NCBI GenBank assembly: GCA_910577925.1
Contig: CAJTOI010000009.1
Span: forward strand, 1 to 64,000
From: an uncultured Roseburia sp.
GTDB lineage: Bacteria > Bacillota > Clostridia > Lachnospirales > Lachnospiraceae
Reading direction: 5' to 3'
Length of the DNA stretch: 64,000 bases
In this document: in pieces, positions 40,170 through 48,890 of the stretch
How positions within the stretch are numbered: position 1 is the first letter of the stretch
How the letters are laid out: the number at the start of each line of letters is the position of its first letter
Notes under the pieces: model-generated
What the model saw: only the letters and a program-made list of their open reading frames with translations
The model's database searches: none
What the model was told of the DNA's origin: nothing
Translations under genes and position numbers: made by a program

Positions 40170-41050
40170 GACGCTTCCTTTATCCCCTTTAACTTCTGCA
40201 TTCCGAAAATCACAAGGCCGCCGACGGCAAAAAAGATAACATTAAACTCACGCAGCCCCATGGCTGCCTGCGGCGTGTCGAGCGTTGTCGGCCCCATAAC
40301 CACCGCGTAAATAGAACCGATCATCAGCCCCACAATCAGATAGATGGTCTGGGCCCGGAAACATTCAAGCGCTTTTCGAATCAGCTTTACCACGGAAAAC
40401 ACACCTGCCAGCACGCCGCATCCGAAGATAAACACCGTCGGAAACACCGCAAAATTCAGGTGCAGGATCTCTTTAATCGCAGTGATAATCGGCAGATACA
40501 GTCCCATGATAAGCAGCAGCGTGGAACCGGAAATTCCCGGCAGCACCATTGCGGAAATCGCAATCACCCCGGCCAGAAAGACATAGAGTCCGGTCCCGAG
40601 CGTCAGATGCGCGAGACTGATACCGCTCCCCTCACCCGCGCCGGAATTAAAATAAGTAATCGCGCTTACTGCGGCGATCCCCACCGGGACAAAGAGCAGC
40701 CACCGCTTATCCGCAAGAAGCGTCTCTTTCTCCTCCTTTACCACAATCGGAATCGCAAAGATAATAAAACCGATAAACAGCGAGCTGATCGCGTAGATGT
40801 GTGACTCAAATACGCTTGTCAGTACCAGCACCGCAGAGATAAATCCGGTCACCCATCCGATTCCGAGCTTAAGCAGGAAAAAAAACGCCGCTTTTTTCTT
40901 TTCCATATTCCCTGTCAGCAAATCGTCAATCGAGCTGATAAACCGATCGTAGAACCCCAGCAGAAACGCCACGGTCCCTCCCGATACGCCCGGCACGCTA
41001 TCCGCCAGCGCCATGCAAAAACCTCTGAAAAACTGTACCAAAAATGTCAT
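40166..41050 (-). CDS. DUF368/PopT-type polyprenyl-phosphate transporter
   Basis: 294 residues, eight or more membrane helices. The N-terminal ALADSVPGVSGGTVAFLLGFYDR and the internal repeat SAMVLPGISGSTLLLIMGLY are the paired DUF368 signatures. Members (PopT) return undecaprenyl phosphate to the inner face of the membrane for cell-wall and polymer synthesis. AAAGGG precedes ATG at eight bases. It is first in a three-gene unit with the heterodimeric ABC exporter, hinting that the exporter may handle a lipid or a cell-envelope drug. Confidence 0.9.
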   Translation of the reverse strand: MTFLVQFFRGFCMALADSVPGVSGGTVAFLLGFYDRFISSIDDLLTGNMEKKKAAFFFLLKLGIGWVTGFISAVLVLTSVFESHIYAISSLFIGFIIFAIPIVVKEEKETLLADKRWLLFVPVGIAAVSAITYFNSGAGEGSGISLAHLTLGTGLYVFLAGVIAISAMVLPGISGSTLLLIMGLYLPIITAIKEILHLNFAVFPTVFIFGCGVLAGVFSVVKLIRKALECFRAQTIYLIVGLMIGSIYAVVMGPTTLDTPQAAMGLREFNVIFFAVGGLVIFGMQKLKGIKEAS

Positions 41051-41121
41051 ATCTTCAACCCTTTCATTCCTTGTTTCCTTTTTTCCTGTCCATTATAATG
41101 ATTCCGCCGTGATTTGTCCAC

Positions 41122-41147
41122 AAAAAAAGAGGCCGTGCGCCTCTTTT
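41122..41147 (-). terminator. Rho-independent terminator after the chemoreceptor gene
   Basis: Minus strand AAAAGAGGC, loop, GCCTCTTTTTTT. Confidence 0.88.
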
Positions 41148-41158
41148 CCCGTCGTGGT

Positions 41159-42667
41159 TCAGCTTATGTATTTGTCGAGCTGATAGGAGACATCCAGCAC
41201 ATTGTTCAGAAGATCCTTCGTGTTCTCCGCATTGTCCAGATTCTGCACGCTCAGATCCGCCGCCTGCACCGAGGAAGCGGTTACTTCCTCCGTCGTCGCG
41301 GACAGATGCATAATGTTCTCCACAATCTTATTATTCGCCTGTGAAAGGTCGTTCAACATCTTGTCGATCTCACCGATATCGCCGATTAACTGATTTACAT
41401 TCTCATTCATCTCCCCGATACTCTCGGAAACCACGGCAATCATCTCATCCTGCGCCCCCGCCGCATCCACGGAACGCTCGACCGCGCCTGCCGCCAAGGC
41501 GGCATTTTGGGAAAGCTCCGACAGGATATTGGCGATATTCTCCGTCTCCTGTCTGGTCTTTGCCGCCAGCTGGCGGATCTCGTCCGCCACAACCGCAAAG
41601 CCTTTCCCCGCCTCACCGGCTCTCGCACTCTCGATGGAAGCGTTCAACGCCAGAAGATTTGTCTGGCTTGAAATCGAAAAGATCGTATCCGCAATTCCCC
41701 GCACCGCCTTGGTGCGCTCCTGCAGCATCTGCATGGCATGCACGACCTCCGAGTTCGTATCCGCGATTACCCGGGACTGCTTCTTTAGATCCGCCATAAT
41801 CTCCGCGCTTCTGCTGTTGAGCTTCCCGGAATGCTTTGCAACTTCAACCATTTTTTCTGAGCAATCTAATGTATGGGCAATAGAATCCTGGATACTCTGC
41901 GTCATCTCCGTCTGCGTCTGAATGTTCTCCGCCGTGCTCTGGGTACTGTCGGAGATATCCCGCATCGCGCCGTTTACCACCTCGGTAGAAGTATTGAGCT
42001 CATTGACGATGCCCATGGCATTCTCGGTGCCGATGCGCACCTCGTTCGCCACCGAAAGCACGTCGTCGAGCATCCGCTTCTGCTGTGCCTCCTTGTACTC
42101 CAGGCTTCCGATTGTATCGGTGTTAAACTGCTCCGCCACATTGACTGCCATATACGAGAGAAACATCATCAGGCAGATTGCGACCGTCGCAAACACGTGA
42201 TCCGCTGCCAGAGCGCCTTCGTAGGCGTGCAGCACGACGATTTTAACCACATTGAGCATGATGTTGAGCGCGCTGACGCAGATTCCTGAAATCGCGGAAA
42301 ATTTCTTGTCGTAGAACACAACGCACCCCGTAAACGGAATCGCAGCCATAAAACGCACATAATACTCGTCAAACGCAAAGCCCATAAAATAAGTCACAAT
42401 CAACATAAAAATCATTGCAAAATATCGGATTTTGGTATCAAAACGATTGCGCCGGTACAAAAAAACGGTCGCAAGCGTTGCGACAAGAATCAGCGCCGCG
42501 ATCATCGTCGTATATCCCTTCGAACGTATTCCCCTCAGAAAAGCCACGCCCACAACGCCGAATACAAACACATAAAACACGATGAATCCCAATACCAGAA
42601 AGCGATTCGCGCGCTCTGACTGCTTCTGCTTATCCGCATACAAAAAAACCTTCTCTTCTGTTTTCAT
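41159..42667 (-). CDS. Methyl-accepting chemotaxis protein
   Basis: 502 residues. Instead of a periplasmic sensor the first ~190 residues hold about six membrane helices, so it may sense within the membrane or respond to energy state. There is no clear HAMP domain. The C-terminal signalling domain has the hairpin tip LNASIESARAGEAGKGFAVVADEIRQLA, which binds CheA/CheW. AAAGGA precedes ATG at eight bases. No other chemotaxis or flagellar gene is in the window, so its partners lie elsewhere. Confidence 0.92.
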   Translation of the reverse strand: MKTEEKVFLYADKQKQSERANRFLVLGFIVFYVFVFGVVGVAFLRGIRSKGYTTMIAALILVATLATVFLYRRNRFDTKIRYFAMIFMLIVTYFMGFAFDEYYVRFMAAIPFTGCVVFYDKKFSAISGICVSALNIMLNVVKIVVLHAYEGALAADHVFATVAICLMMFLSYMAVNVAEQFNTDTIGSLEYKEAQQKRMLDDVLSVANEVRIGTENAMGIVNELNTSTEVVNGAMRDISDSTQSTAENIQTQTEMTQSIQDSIAHTLDCSEKMVEVAKHSGKLNSRSAEIMADLKKQSRVIADTNSEVVHAMQMLQERTKAVRGIADTIFSISSQTNLLALNASIESARAGEAGKGFAVVADEIRQLAAKTRQETENIANILSELSQNAALAAGAVERSVDAAGAQDEMIAVVSESIGEMNENVNQLIGDIGEIDKMLNDLSQANNKIVENIMHLSATTEEVTASSVQAADLSVQNLDNAENTKDLLNNVLDVSYQLDKYIS

Positions 42668-42759
42668 GGTTTTAATCCTTTCCTAATCCCCGGCAGATGC
42701 GCAGAACACGCGGTCCCCGCTCCGCCTGGGCGGCATCAGTGATCACACCGGTTACTATT

Positions 42760-42776
42760 GTTATACATAGTATAAC
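42760..42776. promoter_or_regulatory. 17-bp palindrome upstream of the chemoreceptor gene
   Basis: GTTATAC-ATA-GTATAAC. AT-rich and perfectly symmetric; it may be an operator or hold a -10 element. Confidence 0.4.
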
Positions 42777-42818
42777 ATATACCACGGCAAAAAATAAACG
42801 TTTTTTTACAAAATACAT

Positions 42819-44090
42819 TTATTTGCACTGCGGGCGTTCAATCGCACCGCGCAGCTTCCAGAGCGCATACAGATTCGGCAGCGCCATCAGGCAGTTCCAC
42901 AGATCCGCAAGCCCCCACACCAGCTCCATGCGCCAGACCACACCCAGATAGGCAAACAGCAGATACACGGTCTGATATACCGGAATCATGCGCTCTCCCC
43001 ACAGATAGCGCACCGCCGAAGCGCCGTATACGTTCCAGCCGATAATTGTCGCAAACGAAAACAGCGCCAGCGCCGCGGCCAGCATGACCGTGCCGCCGGG
43101 TATCTGTCCGAACGCCGCAAAGCACAGGCGCCCCGCATCCGCACTGCGGCATATATCCGGAACCGAAAGCATGGTGCTCACAATGGCAATCCCCGTGACG
43201 GCGCACATGACAGCGGTGTCCCAGAAAGGTCCCGTCATTGAAATCAAGCCCTGCCTTGCGGGAGATTCCTCGCCCGAGGCAGCGGCCGCCATCGGTATCG
43301 AACCGAGTCCCGCCTCATTCGTAAAAAGTCCCCTTGCAACGCCCGTTCGCACCGCGAGCATCAGCCCTCCTCCGGCAGCTCCGCCCGCCGCGGCTCGCCC
43401 GGAAAAGGCGTCCGTGAGTATCAGCCCAAGCGCCTCCGGCAGCACGGCCGAATTGCGGAACAAAAGGAGCAGACAGCTTCCGAGATACAGAATACTCATA
43501 ACCGGCACCAGCCAGCTGCAGACCCCCGCAATCAACCGGTTCCCGCCGATGATTATGACGCCCGCAAGCACGCATACCACAGCCGCAACGGCATGCGGCG
43601 GCACACTGGCAAGCTCGGATACGGCCATATAGACCGAGTGCGACTGCACGCTGCTGCCGATGCCGAATGACGCGAGCACCGTGCACAGCGCAAACAGGAC
43701 GGCGAGCGATTTTTTCCCCAGCCCGTATTCCAGCACATACATCGGCCCGCCGCAGCTGCTGCCGTCCGCATTCCGTCTCTTATATTTTACGGAAAGAAAG
43801 CATTCCCCGTAGCAGGTGGCAATCCCGAGCACCCCGGTCATCCAGCACCAGAACACGGCCCCCGGGCCGCCGACGGCAATCGCCGCCGAGACCCCCACGA
43901 TATTTCCGGTTCCGATCGTAGCCGCAAGCGCCATTGCAAGCGCGGAGTAGGCGGAGACCCCCTTCCCTTTTTCCTTTGCCCTTCCCCCGAAAAAACTGTA
44001 ATAAATCCCACTCGGAATTTTCCGCTGTATCACGCCCAGACGGGCGGTGAGATACAGATGCATCCCCAAAAGCAGAACCAATATGATCAT
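42819..44090 (-). CDS. AGCS-family alanine/glycine:cation symporter
   Basis: About 423 residues with ten to eleven helices. Family signs are LLLGMHLYLTARLG near the start, ATIGTGNIVGVSAAIAVGGPGAVFWCWM, and GLFTNEAGLGSIPMAAA. It imports alanine, glycine or a similar amino acid with Na+ or H+. ATG at 44090 fits the family start better than GTG at 44108. This ATG lies inside the U-run of the hairpin that ends the kinase gene, so the signal to start translation is unusual and a ribosome site is weak (GGGG eight bases upstream). Confidence 0.9.
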   Translation of the reverse strand: MIILVLLLGMHLYLTARLGVIQRKIPSGIYYSFFGGRAKEKGKGVSAYSALAMALAATIGTGNIVGVSAAIAVGGPGAVFWCWMTGVLGIATCYGECFLSVKYKRRNADGSSCGGPMYVLEYGLGKKSLAVLFALCTVLASFGIGSSVQSHSVYMAVSELASVPPHAVAAVVCVLAGVIIIGGNRLIAGVCSWLVPVMSILYLGSCLLLLFRNSAVLPEALGLILTDAFSGRAAAGGAAGGGLMLAVRTGVARGLFTNEAGLGSIPMAAAASGEESPARQGLISMTGPFWDTAVMCAVTGIAIVSTMLSVPDICRSADAGRLCFAAFGQIPGGTVMLAAALALFSFATIIGWNVYGASAVRYLWGERMIPVYQTVYLLFAYLGVVWRMELVWGLADLWNCLMALPNLYALWKLRGAIERPQCK

Positions 44091-44130
44091 AAAAGAAACC
44101 CCATACACTCACTCACATAAGTATATGGGG
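44088..44130 (-). terminator. Hairpin terminator overlapping the AGCS start
   Basis: Minus strand stem CCCCATATACT / AGTGTATGGGG with one mismatch, then TTTCTTTTATG. It ends the kinase-like gene; the final ATG is the AGCS start codon. Confidence 0.75.
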
Positions 44131-44142
44131 TCCGAAAACAAG

Positions 44143-44751
44143 TTATTCCCATTCTACAAGGCGCGCGACTGCCTTGACGATGCCGGGGATGGAACCGGTG
44201 GAAGTGTTGATGCACAGATCATAATTCAGCCGGTCTCCCCAGGTCTGCCCGGTAAAAAACTGATAATATCTCCCGCGCCTTCTGTCCACATCCTGAATGT
44301 GGCGTTTCAGCTCGCGGTCTGTAAAATGCTCCTGCTCAGGCGCGCGCTTCCTGCATCGCTCCATCTTATGCTCCATATCCGCGTACACAAAGATGCGGAA
44401 AGGTTCTTTTTCGCGCAGAATATAATCCGCGCTCCGCCCGACAATCACACAGTCTGACTGTTCCGCCATCTCGCGGATCAGGCGGCTCTGTTCGCGGTAG
44501 ATCAGATTGTTCTGCTCTAAAAGAGGATCCGCACCCATATAGAAACTCCGCCCGACCGTAATCGGAAGCGTCGCCGACGGACTGTGCTCCATCACATGCG
44601 CCACATAGCCCTCCGCGAGCTCCGTCCGCTCCGCAATTTTGGTGATAATTTCATTGTCGTAATAGGCGATGCCGAGTTCATCCGCCAGACACCTGCCAAG
44701 CTCCCTTCCGCCGCTTCCGAATTCACGGCCGATCGTAATTATCTTTGCCAT
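44143..44751 (-). CDS. Cytidylate kinase-like protein
   Basis: About 202 residues. MAKIITIGREFGSGG carries a P-loop-like start of the cytidylate-kinase-like family (PF13189 type), followed by LADELGIAYYDNEII and VIVGRSADYIL. Many Clostridia have several such proteins whose substrates are unproven; true CMP kinase activity should not be assumed. The start is Met 28 of the longer frame, with a GGTGGAG site just upstream; the longer frame would run through the hairpin. Its promoter abuts a perfect inverted repeat, so the message begins with a long hairpin. Confidence 0.88.
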   Translation of the reverse strand: MAKIITIGREFGSGGRELGRCLADELGIAYYDNEIITKIAERTELAEGYVAHVMEHSPSATLPITVGRSFYMGADPLLEQNNLIYREQSRLIREMAEQSDCVIVGRSADYILREKEPFRIFVYADMEHKMERCRKRAPEQEHFTDRELKRHIQDVDRRRGRYYQFFTGQTWGDRLNYDLCINTSTGSIPGIVKAVARLVEWE

Positions 44752-44778
44752 ATGCTCCACCTCTTTCTCTTTCTTTTC

Positions 44779-44825
44779 TACCCTCAGTGGACAAGGGGAC
44801 ATACGCCCCTTGTCCACTGAGGGTA
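44779..44825. repeat. Perfect 20-bp inverted repeat, 5' leader hairpin
   Basis: TACCCTCAGTGGACAAGGGG, 7-nt loop, exact complement. It sits just downstream of the kinase gene's extended -10 box, so it would form the first 47 bases of that message. A diverged copy lies at 47309-47354. Confidence 0.85.
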
Positions 44826-44830
44826 TTCTC

Positions 44831-44839
44831 ATTATAGCA
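44831..44839 (-). promoter_or_regulatory. Extended -10 promoter of the kinase-like gene
   Basis: Minus strand TGCTATAAT (TGn plus perfect TATAAT); the -35 is poor. Transcription would start at or next to the inverted repeat. Confidence 0.6.
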
Positions 44840-44890
44840 TATTCTGCGCCGCGTTCCCACGATTTTTTGATTTAAGATTTCTCATCCCCG

Positions 44891-44899
44891 TGATACAAT
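44891..44899 (+). promoter_or_regulatory. Promoter candidate for the PPTase block
   Basis: Extended -10 TGATACAAT with a poor -35, about 60 bases before the PPTase start. Confidence 0.4.
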
Positions 44900-44961
44900 A
44901 TGCAAAGATACAATTTTGCGCAGACGGCCCGCTGCCGTCACACACCGAAAGGATCCCGCCC

Positions 44962-45627
44962 ATGAAACTGTACGTTCTTCCGCTTGCGGACACCGGCTGG
45001 GGCGCCGCAGAACACGCGCTGCTGTCCCGCGTCTCCGCACGCAGGCAGGAAAAAATAAAAAAACTTCGCGCTGCGTCCGACAAAAAGCTCTCTCTGTACG
45101 CGGCGCTCACGGCGCGCATGGCCTTATCGCTTGCCCTTGACATCCCGGCAGACAGCCTTTCTTTTGACACGGGCGCTCACGGCAGGCCCACGCTTTGCGG
45201 CGCGCCCGAAATCGGCTTTTCCATATCCCACACGAAAAATTTCGTGCTCTGCGCCGTCTCCGAATCGGGACCCGTGGGCGCGGACGCAGAATACCGAAAA
45301 AAAGCCCCTGCCGCCGTTATGCGCCGGGCCTTCTGTGAAGACGAGATCCGCTATGTAAACACACCCGCATTCTCCGACGAACGTTTTTTTGAAATCTGGA
45401 CCAAAAAAGAAGCCTACACAAAATATCTGGGCACGGGGCTTGCCGCAAAGCTGACAGACATCAACACACTTGCCCCCGCGCTCGCACCGCATTTTTATAC
45501 CTTTTCCTGCGAAAACTGCATCTGCGCCGTCTACGCCGAACATGCGCCGTCCGGTGCGCCCTGTTTTCTGACCGCGGAAAAAATACGCGGCTTTTTTACC
45601 CTGCCGGCCGCGGCTTCGAATATTTAA
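44962..45627 (+). CDS. 4'-phosphopantetheinyl transferase, Sfp type
   Basis: 221 residues. It would attach phosphopantetheine from CoA to carrier proteins. Motifs are HTKNF after GFSIS (P1-like), GADAEYRKK (the GxDxE metal site) and WTKKEAYTKYLGTGL (WxxKEAxxK). The Sfp type is about 220 residues, matching well. The start MKLYVLPL is Met 25 of the longer frame, with AAAGGA upstream. It heads a plus-strand block with a GltD-like enzyme 48 bases downstream. Its carrier targets are not obvious here; the carrier-like protein of the RiPP cluster seems to lack the usual serine. Confidence 0.92.
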   Translation: MKLYVLPLADTGWGAAEHALLSRVSARRQEKIKKLRAASDKKLSLYAALTARMALSLALDIPADSLSFDTGAHGRPTLCGAPEIGFSISHTKNFVLCAVSESGPVGADAEYRKKAPAAVMRRAFCEDEIRYVNTPAFSDERFFEIWTKKEAYTKYLGTGLAAKLTDINTLAPALAPHFYTFSCENCICAVYAEHAPSGAPCFLTAEKIRGFFTLPAAASNI

Positions 45628-45674
45628 GCCGCGTCAGGGCGATACTATTCTTATTCTGACGGAGGTACCGAACT

Positions 45675-46901
45675 ATGGCATTACACGTTATGGATGAGGC
45701 CAACCGCTGTCTCGGCTGCAAGAAACCGCAGTGCAGGGGCGGCTGTCCCATCAGCACACCCATACCGGATGTGATCCGGCTTTTAAAGGACAACAAACTC
45801 GATAAGGCAGGAAAAATGCTCTTCGAAAACAACCCTCTCACAACCGTGTGCAGCCTTGTCTGCAATCACGAAAACCAGTGCGAGGGGCACTGCGTTCTCG
45901 GCAGCAAAGGCGCGCCGGTCCATTTTTCAACCATCGAAAATTATATTTCTTCCACCTACGCAAACAAAATGACCGCCGGTCCCGCCCCCGCAAACGGCAT
46001 TCGCGTCGCGATTATCGGCTCCGGCCCCGCAGGGCTTACCATCGCCGTTATCCTTGCGAGATACGGCTACGACGTGACCATTTTTGAGGAAAAAGATCAG
46101 ATCGGCGGCGTGCTGCGCTACGGCATCCCGGAATTCCGTCTGCCCAAATCCGTGCTCGACGATTTCAAATACCGCCATCTCGATTTAAAGGGCATCAAGT
46201 TCCGCCCGAACACCCACATCGGCGGCGCCATCGGCATTGACGACCTGTTCCGCGACGGCTACAAGGCGATTTTCGTCGGCACCGGCGTCTGGAAACCGAA
46301 CGCGCTCCACATCAAAGGCGAAACTTTAGGACACGTGCATTTCGGCATCAATTATCTGAACAATCCGGACAGCTACTCCCTTGGGGAGCGCGTCATTGTC
46401 ATCGGCGCCGGAAACGCGGCGATGGATGTCGCAAGAACCGCAGTCCGCAAGGGCGCGCGCCATCTGACCTGCTTTTCCCTCACAAAAAAAGTCGCCGCAA
46501 GCCATCACGAATTCAGCTACGCCGCCTTAGAGGGCGTGCAGTTTGAATACAACAAAGCCCCCGTCGAGATCACCGACGAGGGCGTAATCTTCAAAGATAT
46601 CATCGAAAACGAGGACGGCACTTTTGCGGACGTTCCCGACTCCGAGACGCTCTATCCCGCAGACAGCGTGATCGTCTCCATCAGCCAGGGCCCCCAGAAC
46701 CGCATTGTCCAAACCACAACGGGACTTACCGCAAACGAGCGGGGACTTTTGGTGGCGGATGAAACCGGACACACCGGCCGCCCCGGCATCTTCGCCTCCG
46801 GCGATGTCGTAAACGGCGCGCGCACCGTTGTGGAGGCCGTCGCACACAGCAAAATCGTGGCGGAGTCCATGCACGAATATCTGCAGAGTCTCATAGACTA
46901 A
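45675..46901 (+). CDS. GltD-like NAD(P)-dependent oxidoreductase
   Basis: 408 residues. N-terminal iron-sulfur domain with CLGCKKPQCRGGCP and CSLVCNHENQCEGHC, then an FAD-binding motif GSGPAGL and an NAD(P)-binding motif GAGNAAMDVART. This is the small-subunit (beta) fold of glutamate synthase and related electron-transfer flavoproteins, which pass electrons from NADPH to a partner. No gltB large subunit is nearby, so it may serve another enzyme. GGAGG lies before ATG. A 119-residue unknown protein follows 23 bases later. Confidence 0.9.
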   Translation: MALHVMDEANRCLGCKKPQCRGGCPISTPIPDVIRLLKDNKLDKAGKMLFENNPLTTVCSLVCNHENQCEGHCVLGSKGAPVHFSTIENYISSTYANKMTAGPAPANGIRVAIIGSGPAGLTIAVILARYGYDVTIFEEKDQIGGVLRYGIPEFRLPKSVLDDFKYRHLDLKGIKFRPNTHIGGAIGIDDLFRDGYKAIFVGTGVWKPNALHIKGETLGHVHFGINYLNNPDSYSLGERVIVIGAGNAAMDVARTAVRKGARHLTCFSLTKKVAASHHEFSYAALEGVQFEYNKAPVEITDEGVIFKDIIENEDGTFADVPDSETLYPADSVIVSISQGPQNRIVQTTTGLTANERGLLVADETGHTGRPGIFASGDVVNGARTVVEAVAHSKIVAESMHEYLQSLID

Positions 46902-46924
46902 ATCAAAAGGAATCCGTTGGGCTT

Positions 46925-47284
46925 ATGGAACTGACCGAAAAATATGTCCTTTTAATCACCAACACCGATAACCGGATCTCGCTTTCCGCCGTCTCAAAAC
47001 TCTGGAACGAACTGGCAAACGCGGAATATCAGAAGTCAAATGTCTTTCTGACCGCGTTAATTGACACCCCCTCCGCCGTGTACGCCCCCTCGATCCAATG
47101 TGCACAGTCACACCCGGACTGCATCCGGATTACCTGCACGAGAGTCCCCTCCACCTGCGGAAGTCAGTCGCTGTATCTGTCAAGCCTGCGCTATATTTTC
47201 ACCGAGCTGAAAAAGCATTACAGCGATACCTATATCGTCATGGAATCCTATAAGGTAGACCTGTCCTTTTTTCCGCCGAACTGA
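46925..47284 (+). CDS. Unknown small protein after the GltD-like gene
   Basis: 119 residues, soluble, with three Cys in the middle (CAQSHPDCIRITCTRVPSTCG has four). It alternates helices and strands: KYVLLITNTDNRIS, VFLTALIDTPSAVY, LRYIFTELKKHYSDTYIVME. An AAAGGA-like site precedes ATG. The 23-base gap suggests it is cotranscribed with the oxidoreductase. No family is recognised. Confidence 0.7.
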   Translation: MELTEKYVLLITNTDNRISLSAVSKLWNELANAEYQKSNVFLTALIDTPSAVYAPSIQCAQSHPDCIRITCTRVPSTCGSQSLYLSSLRYIFTELKKHYSDTYIVMESYKVDLSFFPPN

Positions 47285-47306
47285 TATTCGGGAGCAATCC
47301 CGAATA
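47285..47306 (+). terminator. Hairpin after the plus-strand block
   Basis: TATTCGGGA-GCAA-TCCCGAATA, starting right after the stop of the 119-residue gene. It has no U-run but is followed at once by the larger palindrome. Confidence 0.6.
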
Positions 47307-47308
47307 CA

Positions 47309-47354
47309 TACCCTCAGTGGGCAAAGGGCGTGTGTGCCTTGTTTACTGATGGTA
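47309..47354. repeat. Diverged second copy of the 44779-44825 palindrome
   Basis: It begins TACCCTCAGTGG like the first copy and ends ACTGATGGTA. Several changes weaken the stem. It overlaps the potD stop codon and lies between convergent genes, so it may help end both transcripts. Confidence 0.7.
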
Positions 47355-48890
47355 CCCTCGCTTTTTTAAAGCGAACCGTAGCACGAGCACCGCAAGGAGC
47401 ACACCTCCCGCGGCGGCGGCTGCCCACTGCGCGCCGGACAGCATATCTAACCGAAAGCACCGGATATTTATCCACATCTGATTGATCGCGGCATTGCCCG
47501 CGTCGTCAAAATAATTCATCACGGCGCTGCGCCCAATCTCCTCCCACGAAGGATACTGCGCCGCAAGCTGTCTGCCCGCCTGCTCTGCAGACGTCGTCAC
47601 AACATACGCTTCATCCTCGTTATCGCCCGAAAAAAAGTAACCGACCGGGTACGCGACCGTGTCGCTTTCGTCTTCTTCGGCGCCGTAGCACCAGTTCAGG
47701 TAGTCAAAGACAAGCCCGTCCTCCCCGCCTCCAATGGTCGAGGTGTAGCCGATATAATACATGTTCCGCACCGCGTTCTCCGGCATTGAGAGAAAATTGA
47801 TAAAAGCCTCCGCCGCATGCTTTTTCGCTACGTCGTCCCCGATTCCGTCCTTTAACAGAACCCAGCCGTCAAACCAGAGATTCGTGCACTCCTCGGGCAC
47901 CGCCCAGCACAGATAAAAGTCATCTTCCTCGGCCTGGTCCATCGTGTAGACGGCATCCCCTGACCACTGGGTATTCGCCAGCACTTTTCCGGTGACCATA
48001 TCCGCCTTTCCGCTGTCCGTCTCAAACGAATACACGTTACCCCGGATTTCGCGAAGCTTCTCCTCCGCCGCAAGAATCGTTTCCGGGGCGGTGTCATTCA
48101 TCACCGCCGCAAGCTGCTCCCTGTAATCCGCGCGGTTCCGAAACGCATCGTCTGTCAGAAGTTCGGCGTTTAGGATTGCAAGCGTCGGAAAATAGGCGTC
48201 CCGCACATTGTCTTTCACCGTGACCTGACGGTAAAAGCGCTCATTGGTCAGAATCGACCATGTGGAAGCCTCCTCCTCGCTGACCTCCCTGGGATTATAG
48301 ACGATCCCCGTAATCCCCCACATGTAACCCGCCGCATAGTCTGCCCACGGCTTCCCGTCTATCTTGTTTTCCTCAAAAACATCCCTGATATACGGAGATA
48401 CGCCTTTCACATAATAGTTCTGCTCTTCCGACGTATCAAAGAATCCCTCGGACAGCGGTTCTAGCTTCTCCTCTTTCATCAGCTTCATAATCATGTAATC
48501 GGAAGGGCAGACCATATCATAGACATTTCCCAGATTCATCTGGCTGTACAGCTCCTCGTTGGTTCCGAACGTGGAATATTCAACGTTTACGCGCACTCCA
48601 TAAGTCTCGTAATACCATTCCTCAAATTCTTTCACCAGCGGCTTCTCTCCGAACACATCCCTTTCGCCGAGTGAAATCACCTCGTCTTCGTCCCAGCCGC
48701 CCTCGTCGATATACTCTTCCCAGCTGCACACCCGCAGCGTTACCGTCTGTTCCCCGGCGTCCTTTTGCGCCGCCCCTGCGGAGCGTCCCGGTGCACACAG
48801 GCAGCAGAAAGCGGCAAGCAAAGCCGCGCCTGCCGCGCATCCCCCGCCCCGAAAAAAAGCCCCCCGCGGCTTTTGTCTCTTATCTGTCAT
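47343..48890 (-). CDS. potD: Spermidine/putrescine-binding protein PotD
   Basis: 515 residues, larger than the usual ~350. An N-terminal hydrophobic segment (CAAGAALLAAFCCLCAPG) precedes the binding fold (VTLRVCSWEEYIDEGG; YDMVCPSDYMIMKLM; WADYAAGYMWGITGIVYNP). A C-terminal helix (WAAAAAGGVLLAVLVLRFAL) with a basic tail is also present. It lacks a clear lipobox, so it seems tethered by the C-terminal helix instead of a lipid. The start is Met 11 of the longer frame with GGAGG upstream, overlapping the end of potC. It captures polyamines for the PotABC importer. Confidence 0.88.
   Translation of the reverse strand: MTDKRQKPRGAFFRGGGCAAGAALLAAFCCLCAPGRSAGAAQKDAGEQTVTLRVCSWEEYIDEGGWDEDEVISLGERDVFGEKPLVKEFEEWYYETYGVRVNVEYSTFGTNEELYSQMNLGNVYDMVCPSDYMIMKLMKEEKLEPLSEGFFDTSEEQNYYVKGVSPYIRDVFEENKIDGKPWADYAAGYMWGITGIVYNPREVSEEEASTWSILTNERFYRQVTVKDNVRDAYFPTLAILNAELLTDDAFRNRADYREQLAAVMNDTAPETILAAEEKLREIRGNVYSFETDSGKADMVTGKVLANTQWSGDAVYTMDQAEEDDFYLCWAVPEECTNLWFDGWVLLKDGIGDDVAKKHAAEAFINFLSMPENAVRNMYYIGYTSTIGGGEDGLVFDYLNWCYGAEEDESDTVAYPVGYFFSGDNEDEAYVVTTSAEQAGRQLAAQYPSWEEIGRSAVMNYFDDAGNAAINQMWINIRCFRLDMLSGAQWAAAAAGGVLLAVLVLRFALKKRGYHQ

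Noticed and set aside
44752..44832. N-terminal extension of the kinase-like protein
   Set aside because: It would translate the inverted repeat; the family start MAKIITIGREFG and ribosome site support 44751.
44962..45627. PPTase as a partner of the RiPP carrier-like protein
   Set aside because: It lies 35 kb away in a separate block, and the carrier-like protein appears to lack the serine.
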